DNA from: Planctomycetota bacterium
GTDB lineage: Bacteria > Planctomycetota > UBA1135 > GCA-002686595
Length of the DNA stretch: 64,000 nt
NCBI GenBank assembly: GCA_002686265.1
Contig: NZBA01000089.1
Coordinates: 55,765 to 119,764 of the forward strand
Direction of reading: 5' to 3'
Shown one piece after another: positions 1-9,007 of this stretch. The translations under genes and the position numbers were made by a program. The notes beneath the pieces were generated by a model. That model did not search any database, was not told where the DNA came from, and was given only the letters and a program-made list of their open reading frames with translations. The first letter of the stretch is position 1; each line of letters starts with the position of its first letter.

Positions 1-2
1 TC

Positions 3-911
3 GTCTCGCCCGGCGTCGTCGCCGGCGCCCTCGCGCTCTTGGGCGTCGATCCCGCCGTGGTCCCCGTCCTCTCGGGCCTGGCGGTACTGGACGCTGAGAC
101 CCTGCTCGTCGTGGAGCTCTCGACCCACGTAATCCTCACCGTCGACCGCGATTTCGCCGACGTCGTCTCTCTCTACGCCGGGCTGCCGCTGGTCACGCCC
201 GGACATGCCGACGGGATCGCCGGGCTGGCGCGCTTCAGCTTCCAGGTCGGCGCCGGGATCTGTCCGAGCAGCTACGGCGTGTTCGTGACCGACCCGGGCA
301 ATCACGCCCTGCGCCTGATCCAGGACACGCAGGACGATGACGGGACGATCATGCGTCTCGTCTCCACCCTGGCCGGCATCGGCGCGCCCCTGACCGCCGA
401 CGGGAGCCTGCAGGCGACGGCCTTCGACACGCCGATGGGCATCACCGCGACCTGCTTCGACACCCTGATCGTGACCGAACGCGGCGACTTCGGCTCGGGC
501 GAGGTGCTGCGCGGCGTCACCGTTCTGTCCGACACCAATCCTTTCTTCGGTCCCGACGGCTTCGTCGAGACCTTGGTGGGGGAGGCCGGCGATGGGCAGA
601 CCCGCGGCGGCGTGGACGCGACCGGCGAGGAGGCGGGAGTGGCTTTGGCCCTCGCCGCCGGTCCCGTCGCACCCCTGGCCACCACCGACGGCGACGTCTA
701 CTGGATGGACTCCCAGACCGGCGTCCTGCGACGCTGGAGCGGGCGTGAGGTCGACTGTCCCTTGGCGGCGGACTGCGACACCGCCCTGGGCGCGCCGAGC
801 GCGACGGCAGACGGCTCGCACTCGCTCTGCCAGTCGGCTGGGGGGGACCTGTACCTGCTCGACGTCGACCCGCTCGGGCCGACGGCGACCTTGTCGCGCA
901 TCGCCCCGTGA
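3..911 (+). CDS. NHL-type beta-propeller protein, 5' end missing
   Basis: The frame is open from the window edge, so the start lies upstream and 302 C-terminal residues are seen. The sequence has repeated short strands of the NHL/SMP-30 kind, with phrases such as VFVTDPGNHALRLI and DVYWMDSQTGVLRRW that resemble successive propeller blades. No catalytic motif is evident. Such proteins are usually exported and bind sugars or proteins. Its stop (TGA 909-911) overlaps the GTG start of the nuclease gene by four bases, so the two are probably co-translated. The fold call is moderately sure; the function is unknown. Confidence 0.7.
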   Translation, partial: VSPGVVAGALALLGVDPAVVPVLSGLAVLDAETLLVVELSTHVILTVDRDFADVVSLYAGLPLVTPGHADGIAGLARFSFQVGAGICPSSYGVFVTDPGNHALRLIQDTQDDDGTIMRLVSTLAGIGAPLTADGSLQATAFDTPMGITATCFDTLIVTERGDFGSGEVLRGVTVLSDTNPFFGPDGFVETLVGEAGDGQTRGGVDATGEEAGVALALAAGPVAPLATTDGDVYWMDSQTGVLRRWSGREVDCPLAADCDTALGAPSATADGSHSLCQSAGGDLYLLDVDPLGPTATLSRIAP

Positions 912-1849
912 GCGGGCTGGTCCACGAGCTGTCCTGGTCCGCGTCCCGGGCGGCGAACTTCGGGACCTGCTTGCGGCGCTACTACCACGACTACTACGGC
1001 TCCTGGCGCGGGTGGGACGCGCGTGCTCCCGAGTGGCGCCGGCGCACCTACCTGCTCAAGAAGATGACGCGCATGCCCATGCTGGCGGGCGACTGCCTGC
1101 ACCGGGTACTGGCGGCGTGGATCGAGGAGCGCGGCCGCGGGCGCACGGCGACGGCGGAGGAGCTGGAGGCGCGCGCCATCGAGCTGTTGCGAACGGGCTA
1201 CCGCGAGTCGCGCGACGGCTCCTGGCGCGCGAAGCCCGCCAAGCGAACACGCCTGGCGGAGCATCATTACGGCGAGCCGGAGATCGAGGAAGCTGGCGGA
1301 GCGGCGGCGGAGTACGGCGGACGCATGGTCGAGCGCCTGCGCCGCTGCGTGCGGCACTTCTTCGCCCTCGAAGAGCTGGAGCAGGCGCGCACGATCGACG
1401 CGGAGGCGTTCTTGGGCCTCGAGGAGATGGGGACGATCGAGCTCTTCGGCACCAAGGTCTTCTGCATCCCCGACTTCGCGACCGAGGTGCGCTCGGAGGG
1501 AGCGCGCACGATCCGCATCTACGACTGGAAGTCCGGCCGTCCCCGGGAGGCCGACCGCTTTCAGCTGGCGGTCTACGTGCTGTACGCGCGTGAGAAGTGG
1601 GACGCGCGGCCGGAGGAGGTGACCTGCAGCGACGTCTATCTGGCCGATGGCGCCGTCACCGTCGAGCGCTTCGGTTCCGAGGACGTGGATCGCGTCGAGC
1701 GGCGCATCGCGGAGTCCATGGACGAGATGCGCGCCCTGCACTTCGACGCCGACGCCGCCGATGGAGACATCGGGGAATTCGCGATGATCGCGGATCCCTC
1801 GTCGAGGGAATGCACCACGTGTCACTACCGCGAGCTCTGCGCCCGCTGA
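908..1849 (+). CDS. PD-(D/E)XK nuclease family protein with Fe-S cluster cysteines (RecB/Cas4/AddB-like)
   Basis: 313 residues. H65 lies in the GDCLHRVL segment, and D189, D206 and K208 (CIPDF ... IYDWKSG) form the PD-(D/E)XK metal site. C21 together with C302-x2-C305-x5-C311 matches the four-cysteine 4Fe-4S staple of AddB and Cas4 nucleases. It probably cuts or resects DNA, acting alone or with an unlinked helicase. There is no helicase, CRISPR array or other cas gene nearby, so Cas4 is not a justified name. The GTG start overlaps the stop of the upstream propeller gene, and no better start is visible. Confidence 0.8.
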   Translation: MSGLVHELSWSASRAANFGTCLRRYYHDYYGSWRGWDARAPEWRRRTYLLKKMTRMPMLAGDCLHRVLAAWIEERGRGRTATAEELEARAIELLRTGYRESRDGSWRAKPAKRTRLAEHHYGEPEIEEAGGAAAEYGGRMVERLRRCVRHFFALEELEQARTIDAEAFLGLEEMGTIELFGTKVFCIPDFATEVRSEGARTIRIYDWKSGRPREADRFQLAVYVLYAREKWDARPEEVTCSDVYLADGAVTVERFGSEDVDRVERRIAESMDEMRALHFDADAADGDIGEFAMIADPSSRECTTCHYRELCAR

Positions 1850-1898
1850 CGCCGCCGCGACTCCCGTTCGATCCCATCCGAACCCCAGTGAAGAGCCC

Positions 1899-3863
1899 AT
1901 GAGCACGGACAGGCGAGCGATCCTCTTCGGTGTCGGCGTTTCGGCCGTACTGTCGGCCACGATGGTCGTGGCGGGGCTCAAGGCCGGGATCACTCCAGGG
2001 GTGAGCCCGCTCGTGATCCTGTGCGCCTGGGGCGCCTTCGCCGCTGCCTCGCGCGGCGCGGGCGGTCGACGTTTCTTGAACTTGGCCCAGGTGGCCGGCT
2101 CGGCGGGCATGGCCATCGTTGCCGGGGGGATTTTCACGGCGCCGCTGCTGCAGCACCTGCACCTCGCCCGTGCCGAAGAGGCCCTGCGCGCCGCCGCCTA
2201 CGCCGGCGACTTGCGCGCACTGCCCTGGAGCGAGGCCAGCGAGGTTCTCGCGGCTCACGGACTGTCGGTGCCGACCGTGGACGTCTGGGTGCTGATCGTC
2301 ATGAGCCTCGCGGGCGCCTTGATGGGGTACGGCTTCGTCGGGCTCGCGACGCGCAAGTTCCTGACGGACCCCACCCTGCCCGCTCCCGAGGCGCGCGCCT
2401 GCGAGACGATGATCCGCACCGCGACCGCCGACGCGGCCCGGCGTCCGGCGATCAAGACCTCCCTGGTCCTGGGGCTCGTGGCGAGCTTCGTGAGTCCGCT
2501 CCTCGTCCACCTCTCCCTGGCCCGTGAGCACATCGTGCTCTTCTCGAAGAAGCTCGCCGACCGCTCGTTCCAGCTCGACTTGCCCTTCGCCCCGATCTAC
2601 ATCGGCATCGGCGGCCTCCTGACTCTGGCGACCGCCCTGCTGGTGTTCGCGGGCTCCTCCCTGCGCCTGGTGGGGGATTGGGCCCTGGCGAGCATCGCGG
2701 GCGGCAGCGATCTCGCGGCGCTCTACCCGGCCAACTCGATGCGCTGGGTCGGCGGCGGTGCGATGACCGTGGCCGTGGCCTACTCGCTGGTGAAGTTCAT
2801 GGGCCCGCGCTCCTCGTCCACGGGGGCCGCCGCCGCCGACGCCCTGCTGGAGATCGAACCGCGCGTGCGCCGTGGCCTCGGCATCTGCATCGCCCTTGGC
2901 GTCGCCATCCTGATCGCCTGGCTCGTCTCTACCGATGGTGCGACGCCCTTCGCCTTCGCCATGACCATCGCGATCCTCGTGATGGCGATGCTGATGGTGA
3001 CCCTGGGCGCGATTCTGTCCCTGCAGATCGGCAGCTCCGCATCGCCCGTCTCGGGAACGATCTTCGTCACGACCCTGGTCCTGTGCCTGGTCGCTCTGGC
3101 CGTCGGCCGCGCCTCGGTCGACGACGTCCCGATCCTGACTGCTCTGCTCGTAGGCGCCTGCGTTGCCGTCTGCACGGCAAACGACTCGAGCCAAGACTAC
3201 AAGACCCTGCAACTTTGCGGCGTCGCGCCGCGCGACGGCTTCCGGGCCCAACTCGCGGGCCTGCTCGCGGGCTGCGTCGTGGTGCCGCTCGCGATCTTCG
3301 TGGCCCACGAGGCCTACGGCCTGGGCTCGAACCAGCTCACCGCTCCCCAGGGCGAGATGTTCGCCACCCTCGTGGACGGCCTCCTGATTCAGGAATCGCT
3401 TCCCTGGCACCCGATCCTGCTCGGTCTGCTGGTGGGCGCCGTGGCCGTGGGGATGGACGTGCTCGCCACGCGCCGCGGGCTGCAGCTGCCGGCCATGGCT
3501 CTGGCGGTCGGGATCTACCTGCCCGGCTACCTGGGTGTGGGGATCCTGATCGGCGCGCTTTTCCGCGCCTTCGGCGAGCGCGCACGGGCGGCGGAGACCG
3601 GACGGAGGGAGCGCACCCACGAGTCGATCCTGGCCGCCGCCGGGCTGATCACCGGCGCCGCCGCCCTGGAGCTGTTCCTGGGCATCGCGATCCTCTTCCG
3701 CTTCGATCTGGACAGCCTGAGCCTGTTCAGCAGCACGCAGGAGGCGGGGAAGTTCCCGATTCCGGCCGGGGTGCAGGTCGGCGTGGGCCTGCTGGGCATC
3801 GGGGTCCTCGGAGGCCTGCTCTACCACAACGCCCGCCGAGGTGGCGCGGGAGAGACCGAATAG
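1899..3863 (+). CDS. OPT family oligopeptide transporter
   Basis: 654 residues, hydrophobic along most of the length with about 14-16 predicted membrane spans. The N-terminal GLKAGITPGVSPLVILCAWG and the late GVGILIGALFRAFGER segments are typical of bacterial OPT transporters. The family uses proton coupling to import small peptides or metal-chelate compounds; the substrate cannot be read from the sequence. It lies 49 bases after the nuclease gene and probably continues that transcript. ATG 1899 has a weak purine stretch (GAAGAG) upstream. Confidence 0.88.
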   Translation: MSTDRRAILFGVGVSAVLSATMVVAGLKAGITPGVSPLVILCAWGAFAAASRGAGGRRFLNLAQVAGSAGMAIVAGGIFTAPLLQHLHLARAEEALRAAAYAGDLRALPWSEASEVLAAHGLSVPTVDVWVLIVMSLAGALMGYGFVGLATRKFLTDPTLPAPEARACETMIRTATADAARRPAIKTSLVLGLVASFVSPLLVHLSLAREHIVLFSKKLADRSFQLDLPFAPIYIGIGGLLTLATALLVFAGSSLRLVGDWALASIAGGSDLAALYPANSMRWVGGGAMTVAVAYSLVKFMGPRSSSTGAAAADALLEIEPRVRRGLGICIALGVAILIAWLVSTDGATPFAFAMTIAILVMAMLMVTLGAILSLQIGSSASPVSGTIFVTTLVLCLVALAVGRASVDDVPILTALLVGACVAVCTANDSSQDYKTLQLCGVAPRDGFRAQLAGLLAGCVVVPLAIFVAHEAYGLGSNQLTAPQGEMFATLVDGLLIQESLPWHPILLGLLVGAVAVGMDVLATRRGLQLPAMALAVGIYLPGYLGVGILIGALFRAFGERARAAETGRRERTHESILAAAGLITGAAALELFLGIAILFRFDLDSLSLFSSTQEAGKFPIPAGVQVGVGLLGIGVLGGLLYHNARRGGAGETE

Positions 3864-3942
3864 GGCGCCTGGACGCGTCCATGACTCTCCGCGAGTCATC
3901 TCCCGAGGCACCGCTACAGCCCGGGGGACCCGCGGAGCGATC

Positions 3943-3948
3943 TATAAT
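3943..3948 (+). promoter_or_regulatory. candidate -10 element TATAAT ahead of glycosyltransferase cluster
   Basis: A perfect TATAAT in a very GC-rich gap, 30 bases before the ATG of the first glycosyltransferase. No convincing -35 hexamer is seen at 16-18 bases upstream. It marks the likely start of the glycosyltransferase transcript. Confidence 0.5.
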
Positions 3949-3978
3949 GATGGCCCACCGCCTGCCCCCGTCCCCTCC

Positions 3979-4875
3979 ATGGCCGATCCGCGCTGTTCGA
4001 TCCTGCTCGTGACCCGCAACGGAGCGGGCCACCTCGAGCGCCTGCTGCCGGTGCTGGCCGAGCAGCGGCTGGCGGGCGGTGTCGAGCTGGTGGCGGTGGA
4101 CTCGAGCTCCGACGACGCAAGCCGCGCGCTCCTCGAGCGGGCGGGCGCGCGTGTCCTCGGCATCGAGCGCGAGGCCTTCCGCCATGGAGCGACGCGCAAC
4201 TTGTGCGCCCGCGAGGCGCGCGGGGAACTCCTGGTCTTCCTCTCCCAAGACGCCCTGCCCGAGGGCACCCTCTTTCTCGCCGACCTTCTAGCGCCCTTCG
4301 AGGACCCGCGGGTCGCCGGTGCCTGCGCGCGCATCTTGCCCCACGCCGACGACGACCCCCTGACGGCGCGCACGGTCCTCTCCCTGCCCGAGTCTGATGA
4401 ACGCCCGTCCGCACAGGAACGGACCCGGCTGGCTCCGGCGGCGGGGGGCGGCGCCCCCGACCCCGAGGCCCCGCGCTTCAACAACGTCGCCAGCGCCGTG
4501 CGTGCCGCCGTCCTGCGCGAGCTGCCGTTCCCCGACGTGGAGTTCGGTGAAGACTGCGCCTGGGCCGAGCAGGTTCTGGCCGCGGGACACAGCCTGCGCT
4601 TCTGCCCGACGAGCGTCGCTCGCCACGCCCACGCCTACACCTCGCGCGAGGCCTTCCTCCGCTATCGCACCGACGCCGCCTTCCAGCGCGAGCGCTGGGG
4701 CCGCCGAATCCGTCCCAGCCTGCTCTCGGCGGCGCGCGGTTTCCTCCACGAGGTCGGTGCGGACCTGCGCTACATGGCCGAGCGCCGCCCGCCTGCCCGC
4801 CTACGCCACACACTGCGCTCACCCGTCCTGCGCGGCGCGCAGGTCCTCGGCCAGTACCTCGGGAGTCGTGGCTGA
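3979..4875 (+). CDS. glycosyltransferase family 2 (rhamnosyltransferase-like)
   Basis: 298 residues with a GT-A fold start (CSILLVTRNGAGHLERLL), D41 in VAVDSSSDD for the nucleotide sugar, a QDA at 90-92 in place of the usual DxD, and a late FGED motif as in rhamnosyltransferase-like GT2 enzymes. It shares TRN, QDA and NxVASAV...FGED with the N-terminal half of the next gene, so the two are paralogues. The reading frame extends upstream to 3841, but ATG 3979 is where family similarity starts and follows the TATAAT box. First gene of a four-gene cluster, probably for surface polysaccharide. Confidence 0.85.
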   Translation: MADPRCSILLVTRNGAGHLERLLPVLAEQRLAGGVELVAVDSSSDDASRALLERAGARVLGIEREAFRHGATRNLCAREARGELLVFLSQDALPEGTLFLADLLAPFEDPRVAGACARILPHADDDPLTARTVLSLPESDERPSAQERTRLAPAAGGGAPDPEAPRFNNVASAVRAAVLRELPFPDVEFGEDCAWAEQVLAAGHSLRFCPTSVARHAHAYTSREAFLRYRTDAAFQRERWGRRIRPSLLSAARGFLHEVGADLRYMAERRPPARLRHTLRSPVLRGAQVLGQYLGSRG

Positions 4876-4944
4876 GATGGGCGCGGCCGCGTTGCGATCG
4901 ACTCGCCGAGTCCGGATACTCAGGAGCCGCCGAGGCGGCCGGCC

Positions 4945-7692
4945 GTGCTGATGCGCCCCATCCAGTCCGTCTCCGTGCTCATCCCCACCTTCCAGGGGAT
5001 GGAGTTCCTCGGGCGCCTGCTCGATGCCCTCGCCGGGCAGAGGATCGACATTCCCTGGGACCTGACGGTCATCGACTCGGGCTCCGACGACGGCACCTGG
5101 GAGCTGCTCGGCGAGCGGTCCGAGGGTCTCGGGGTGCCCCTCGTCCGCGAGCGCATCGATCCGGTCGAGTTCGACCACGGCGACACGCGCAACCTCCTGG
5201 CGGCCCGTAGCGCAGGCGATTTGCTGTGCTTCCTGACTCAGGACGCCGTGCCGCTGGGAACCGATTGGCTCGCGAGGCTCGTGAGCAACTTCGCCGACGA
5301 CCGCGTGGGCGCAGCCTACTGCCGCAACGTCGTCCGCCCAGGGGCCGATGTCCTGACGCGGGTGTTCGCCGAGGCCGACCCCGGCTACGCGACCGAGCGC
5401 CGCGAGACGCGCCTGAGCGGGCTCGACGATTACGCCGCTCTCGGTCCGCACGAGCGGCGCCTGCTGTACAACTTGAACGACGTCGCCTCGGCAGTGCGAC
5501 GCGAGCTGTGGGAGCGACACCCCTTTCCGCGCAGTGCGTTCGGCGAGGACATCCTGATGGCCCGCGCCTTGCTCGAGGCGGGCTGCACGGTCGTCTACGA
5601 CGCCGAGGCCGCGGTCGAGCACAGCCACGAGTACGACGCGGAGCAATGTCGCGAGCGCGCCCGCGTCGACGCCCGCTTCAATGCGGAGTGGTTGGGCCGG
5701 ATCTGTGTCGCCTCCAAGGCGGACGCGCGCATCCTGACCGAGCGCCAGCTCGAGCGCGACCAAGCCGCCCTCGAACAGGCCGGCTGCGCGGGGGAGGAGC
5801 TCGCGCTCCAGCTCGAGCGCGCCCGCGACCTGCGCGCGGCCACCTTCGAAGGGCTCTGGGAGGGTGGGCGCAGCAGGGTGCGCCGACCGGCCACGCGCCT
5901 GTTGGAGCGAACGGACCTCTCGATCCTGTTCGTCGTGCACGGCTTCCCGCCCGACACCTGGGCGGGGACCGAGATCTACACCCAGAACCTCGCCGCCGAG
6001 CTCGAACGCCGCGGCCATCGCTGCACCATCCTGGCCCGCGTCCCCGCTCCCGAGGGCGCGCGGGAGCCGGAGGACTTCGACGTCAGCGAGACCGAGTTTC
6101 AGGGCCTGCGCGTCCTGCGCATGACCCATCGCCTTCATCACGCAGGTCTGCGCGAGAGCTACCACCAACCGCGGGCCGAGGCTGCCTTCCGGCGTATTCT
6201 CGGGCACGAGCGCCCGGACGTAGTGCACTTCCAGCACCTGATCCACACCTCGGCCGGCCTGGTCGCCGTGGCGCGCGAGATGGGCCTGGCGACCATCGTC
6301 CATTGCCACGACTACTGGGCGCTGTGCGCGCGCGTGCAGCTGATTCGCCCCGACGGGGTGCGCTGCGAGGGGAACATGGGCAGCGGGTGCTTCCTGTGCG
6401 TGAAGGAGAAGGCCGGGGCCTACGGCCACATCCCGCGCCTGGCGAGCCTGGACAGGGTGGCCGGCGGACTTCTGGATGGACTGGCTCGCGGCCTGCGCAG
6501 GGGCCGCGCCCTCGGCGCGCACTCCGCCCGCCGCTGGGAAGGACTAGGCGACATGCGCGCGCGCCACGACTTCGTGGTCGGCGCCTACGCGGCGGCCGAC
6601 CTGCGCATCAGCCCCAGCCGCTTCCTGCGCGCGAAGCACCTCGATAGCGCCGCGTTCGAACCGCACACATTCCTCTTTTCCGACAACGGCATGCGCACCG
6701 ACCACGTGCGCGCCTTGGAGAAAGCGCCCGCTTCCGATGGTCGCGTGCGCTTCGGCTTCGTTGGCTCTCTGGTGTGGTACAAGGGCGACGAGGTCATGGT
6801 GCGGGCCATGCAGCTGCTGGCCGGAACGCGGGCGGTGCTGAACGTCTACGGCGACTTCCGCCCGCGGGAGGATCCGCACCACGCCGAGCTCGGGCGCGAA
6901 GCCGAGGGCGCTCCGGTGGTCTTCAAGGGCCGCTTCGACAACGCCCGTCTCTCGGAGGTCTACGCGGAGATCGACGTCCTGGTCGTGCCCTCGATCTGGT
7001 TTGAGAACTCGCCGATCACGATCCACGAGGCCTACCTGACCCGCACGCCCGTCCTGGCCAGCGACATCGGCGGGATGGCGGAGTTCGTGCGCGACGGCGT
7101 GGACGGGCTGCTCTTCGAGGTTGGCAATCCCGAAGACCTGGCGGAGAAGATGCGCCGCTTTCTCGACGAGCCCGACCTGGCCGAGGAACTCTCGCAGGAT
7201 TTCATGGTGATCAAGACCATCGCCCAGAACGCCGCCGAGACCGAGTTCCGCTACCGCGGCCTGGCTTGCCGCGTGCGTGAGCCGGGTCCGCGGACCCTGC
7301 TGGAGCTTCGGGCCGCCGAGGCCTGCGAGCGGGAAGGACCAGTCGAGGCTCAGGGGACTGACCTCCTGCTCTTGCGGCCCGGAGGCGCCGTGGAATACGA
7401 CCTGAACGGGGTCGGCGGCGGCGCAGGGACCCTGACCGTCGAGGTCTTGGCCCTGGGGAGCGAGCCGGAGCTGCAACTGGGCGGGCGCGTCCTGCTCGAC
7501 GGGCGAGAGATCGGTTCCCTGGGACCCGTACGCCCAGGCGGGAGCGACACCCTCAGCGAGGAGGAGCTCGCCCTCGAGCTTCCGACAGGCGCTCGGCGCC
7601 TACGCTTGGAGGCCCCCGCCGGGAGTCACTTGCGCCTGCGCAGCCTGCGCCTGTGCGAGCGGCCCGCCCCCGCGGATGGAGGCGGGCGGTGA
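4945..7692 (+). CDS. fused GT2-GT4 glycosyltransferase
   Basis: 915 residues with two enzymes in one chain. Residues about 5-300 form a GT2 domain (SVLIPTFQG, TVIDSGSDDGTW, TQDAVP, FGED) closely related to the preceding gene. Residues about 325-760 form a GT-B, GT4 enzyme (LFVVHGFPPDTWAGTEIYT at its start, ENSPITIHEAYLTRTPVLAS as the donor-binding E-x7-E-like region, then DGLLFEVGNPEDLA). The last ~140 residues look like a beta-sandwich. The fusion suggests two successive sugar additions on one acceptor. GTG 4945 is used; ATG 4951 is an equally good start. Its stop overlaps the next start (GTGA). Confidence 0.85.
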   Translation: MLMRPIQSVSVLIPTFQGMEFLGRLLDALAGQRIDIPWDLTVIDSGSDDGTWELLGERSEGLGVPLVRERIDPVEFDHGDTRNLLAARSAGDLLCFLTQDAVPLGTDWLARLVSNFADDRVGAAYCRNVVRPGADVLTRVFAEADPGYATERRETRLSGLDDYAALGPHERRLLYNLNDVASAVRRELWERHPFPRSAFGEDILMARALLEAGCTVVYDAEAAVEHSHEYDAEQCRERARVDARFNAEWLGRICVASKADARILTERQLERDQAALEQAGCAGEELALQLERARDLRAATFEGLWEGGRSRVRRPATRLLERTDLSILFVVHGFPPDTWAGTEIYTQNLAAELERRGHRCTILARVPAPEGAREPEDFDVSETEFQGLRVLRMTHRLHHAGLRESYHQPRAEAAFRRILGHERPDVVHFQHLIHTSAGLVAVAREMGLATIVHCHDYWALCARVQLIRPDGVRCEGNMGSGCFLCVKEKAGAYGHIPRLASLDRVAGGLLDGLARGLRRGRALGAHSARRWEGLGDMRARHDFVVGAYAAADLRISPSRFLRAKHLDSAAFEPHTFLFSDNGMRTDHVRALEKAPASDGRVRFGFVGSLVWYKGDEVMVRAMQLLAGTRAVLNVYGDFRPREDPHHAELGREAEGAPVVFKGRFDNARLSEVYAEIDVLVVPSIWFENSPITIHEAYLTRTPVLASDIGGMAEFVRDGVDGLLFEVGNPEDLAEKMRRFLDEPDLAEELSQDFMVIKTIAQNAAETEFRYRGLACRVREPGPRTLLELRAAEACEREGPVEAQGTDLLLLRPGGAVEYDLNGVGGGAGTLTVEVLALGSEPELQLGGRVLLDGREIGSLGPVRPGGSDTLSEEELALELPTGARRLRLEAPAGSHLRLRSLRLCERPAPADGGGR

Positions 7693-9002
7693 GCCGCCGC
7701 AGCCGACGCCGAGGCCGCCGGCGCGCCGCGACACGGCGCAAGCCCGCGCCCGATTCCGCGCCGCGGCCCGCCCCCGCGCCTCTCGATCTCGCGGTGACGC
7801 CCGGTGAGGTTATCGCCGAGACTGACCTTCCGCGCTGTGCGATCGTGATCTTGAACCTCGACGGCCGCCACCATTTGGAGCCCTGCTTCTCCGGCTTGCG
7901 CGCCCTCGATTACCCGGAGGATCGCTTCGAGGTGATCCTGATCGACAACGCCTCGACCGACGGGAGCGTCGAGGCGATCAAGAGCGAGCACGCCTGGGTG
8001 CGCCTCATCGAGAACGACACCAACGTCGGGTTCAGCTCGGGATGCAACCAAGGGGCCGCCCTCGCGCCGGACGCGGAAGTCCTCGTGTTCCTGAACAATG
8101 ACATGCGTGTCGAACCCGCCTGGCTGCGCGAACTCGTCTCACCTATCGCCCGCGGCGAGTGCAGTACGACGACGGCCCGCATGTACTCCTGGGACGGCAA
8201 GCTGATGAACAGCGCCGGCGGAGGGATGAACTTCCACGGGATCGGGATCCAGCGCGGCTATCTAGAGGAGCCCGATCCGACCTACGCCATGGCGCGCAAG
8301 ACTCTCTTCGCCTGCGGCGGCGCGATGGCCGTTGACGCCGCCGTCTTCGAGGAGGTCGGCGGTTTCGATGACGAGTACTTCGCCTACTACGAGGACGTGG
8401 ACCTCGGCTGGCGCACCTGGTTGGCGGGTAAGGAAGTCTGGTACGTCCCCTCCGCCGAGTGTTATCACCATCACTCGAGCACGAGCGGCAAGCTGCCGGG
8501 GGAGATGATCCGTGTGCTGCAGGTGCGCAACCCGATGTTGACCTGCTTCAAGAACTACTCGGACGAGAACCTGCGCAAGATTCTCCCCGCCATGCTCGGC
8601 CTGGCCATGCGGCGCATGTTCCTCGTGTCGGGGCTGCAGGACGACACGCCATTCCGCATCGAGCACGCCGGCCGCGGGCGGCGCGGGCCCGTGCGGCGCG
8701 CCTGGGACAAGGCCCGCACGGGAGTGAACCAGGCCGTCTTGGTGCGCAAGGTGTCGGCGGCGGACATGATCGGTGTCAACGATCTCATCGGGCGCTGGGA
8801 TCACTGGATGGAGCGCCGCCGGAGCGTCCAGGACCTGCGACGGAGGAGCGACCAGGAGCTCTTCGGCCTCTTCCTGCGCCCCCAGTGGTGTGTCGAGGAC
8901 GAGCCCGCGTACGGAGAGCTCCAAGCGGGCCTGACGGAGTTCCTTGGGATCGATGAGTTGTTCAGAGGCCTCGATGAGGCCGGCCCCGAACCGAACAAGT
9001 AG
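7689..9002 (+). CDS. glycosyltransferase family 2 (WbbL/rhamnosyltransferase type)
   Basis: 437 residues. A basic, Arg-rich N-terminal 20 residues precede a GT2 domain: CAIVILNLDGRHHLEPC, LIDNASTDGS, FLNNDMRV as the DxD-like site, GGAMAVDAAVFEEVGGFDDEYFAYYEDVDLGWR as the acceptor-side region. The ED near residue 236 is the probable catalytic base position. The C-terminal ~130 residues are helical and basic. GTG 7689 is preferred over the upstream 7653 because it overlaps the previous stop by four bases. Probable role: sugar addition to a lipid-linked glycan. Confidence 0.85.
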   Translation: MSRRSRRRGRRRAATRRKPAPDSAPRPAPAPLDLAVTPGEVIAETDLPRCAIVILNLDGRHHLEPCFSGLRALDYPEDRFEVILIDNASTDGSVEAIKSEHAWVRLIENDTNVGFSSGCNQGAALAPDAEVLVFLNNDMRVEPAWLRELVSPIARGECSTTTARMYSWDGKLMNSAGGGMNFHGIGIQRGYLEEPDPTYAMARKTLFACGGAMAVDAAVFEEVGGFDDEYFAYYEDVDLGWRTWLAGKEVWYVPSAECYHHHSSTSGKLPGEMIRVLQVRNPMLTCFKNYSDENLRKILPAMLGLAMRRMFLVSGLQDDTPFRIEHAGRGRRGPVRRAWDKARTGVNQAVLVRKVSAADMIGVNDLIGRWDHWMERRRSVQDLRRRSDQELFGLFLRPQWCVEDEPAYGELQAGLTEFLGIDELFRGLDEAGPEPNK

Positions 9003-9007
9003 CAGCC

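Noticed and set aside
908..1849. Cas4 / CRISPR association of the Fe-S nuclease
   Set aside because: The Cys pattern fits Cas4 but also AddB and stand-alone nucleases. No repeats and no cas genes are present in the window.
1656..3911. 751-residue minus-strand frame opposite the OPT transporter, and many similar long antisense frames
   Set aside because: High GC with biased third positions creates long stop-free shadows. The translation is low-complexity and Gln/Arg/Gly-rich with no family likeness, while the plus-strand frame is a clear OPT transporter.
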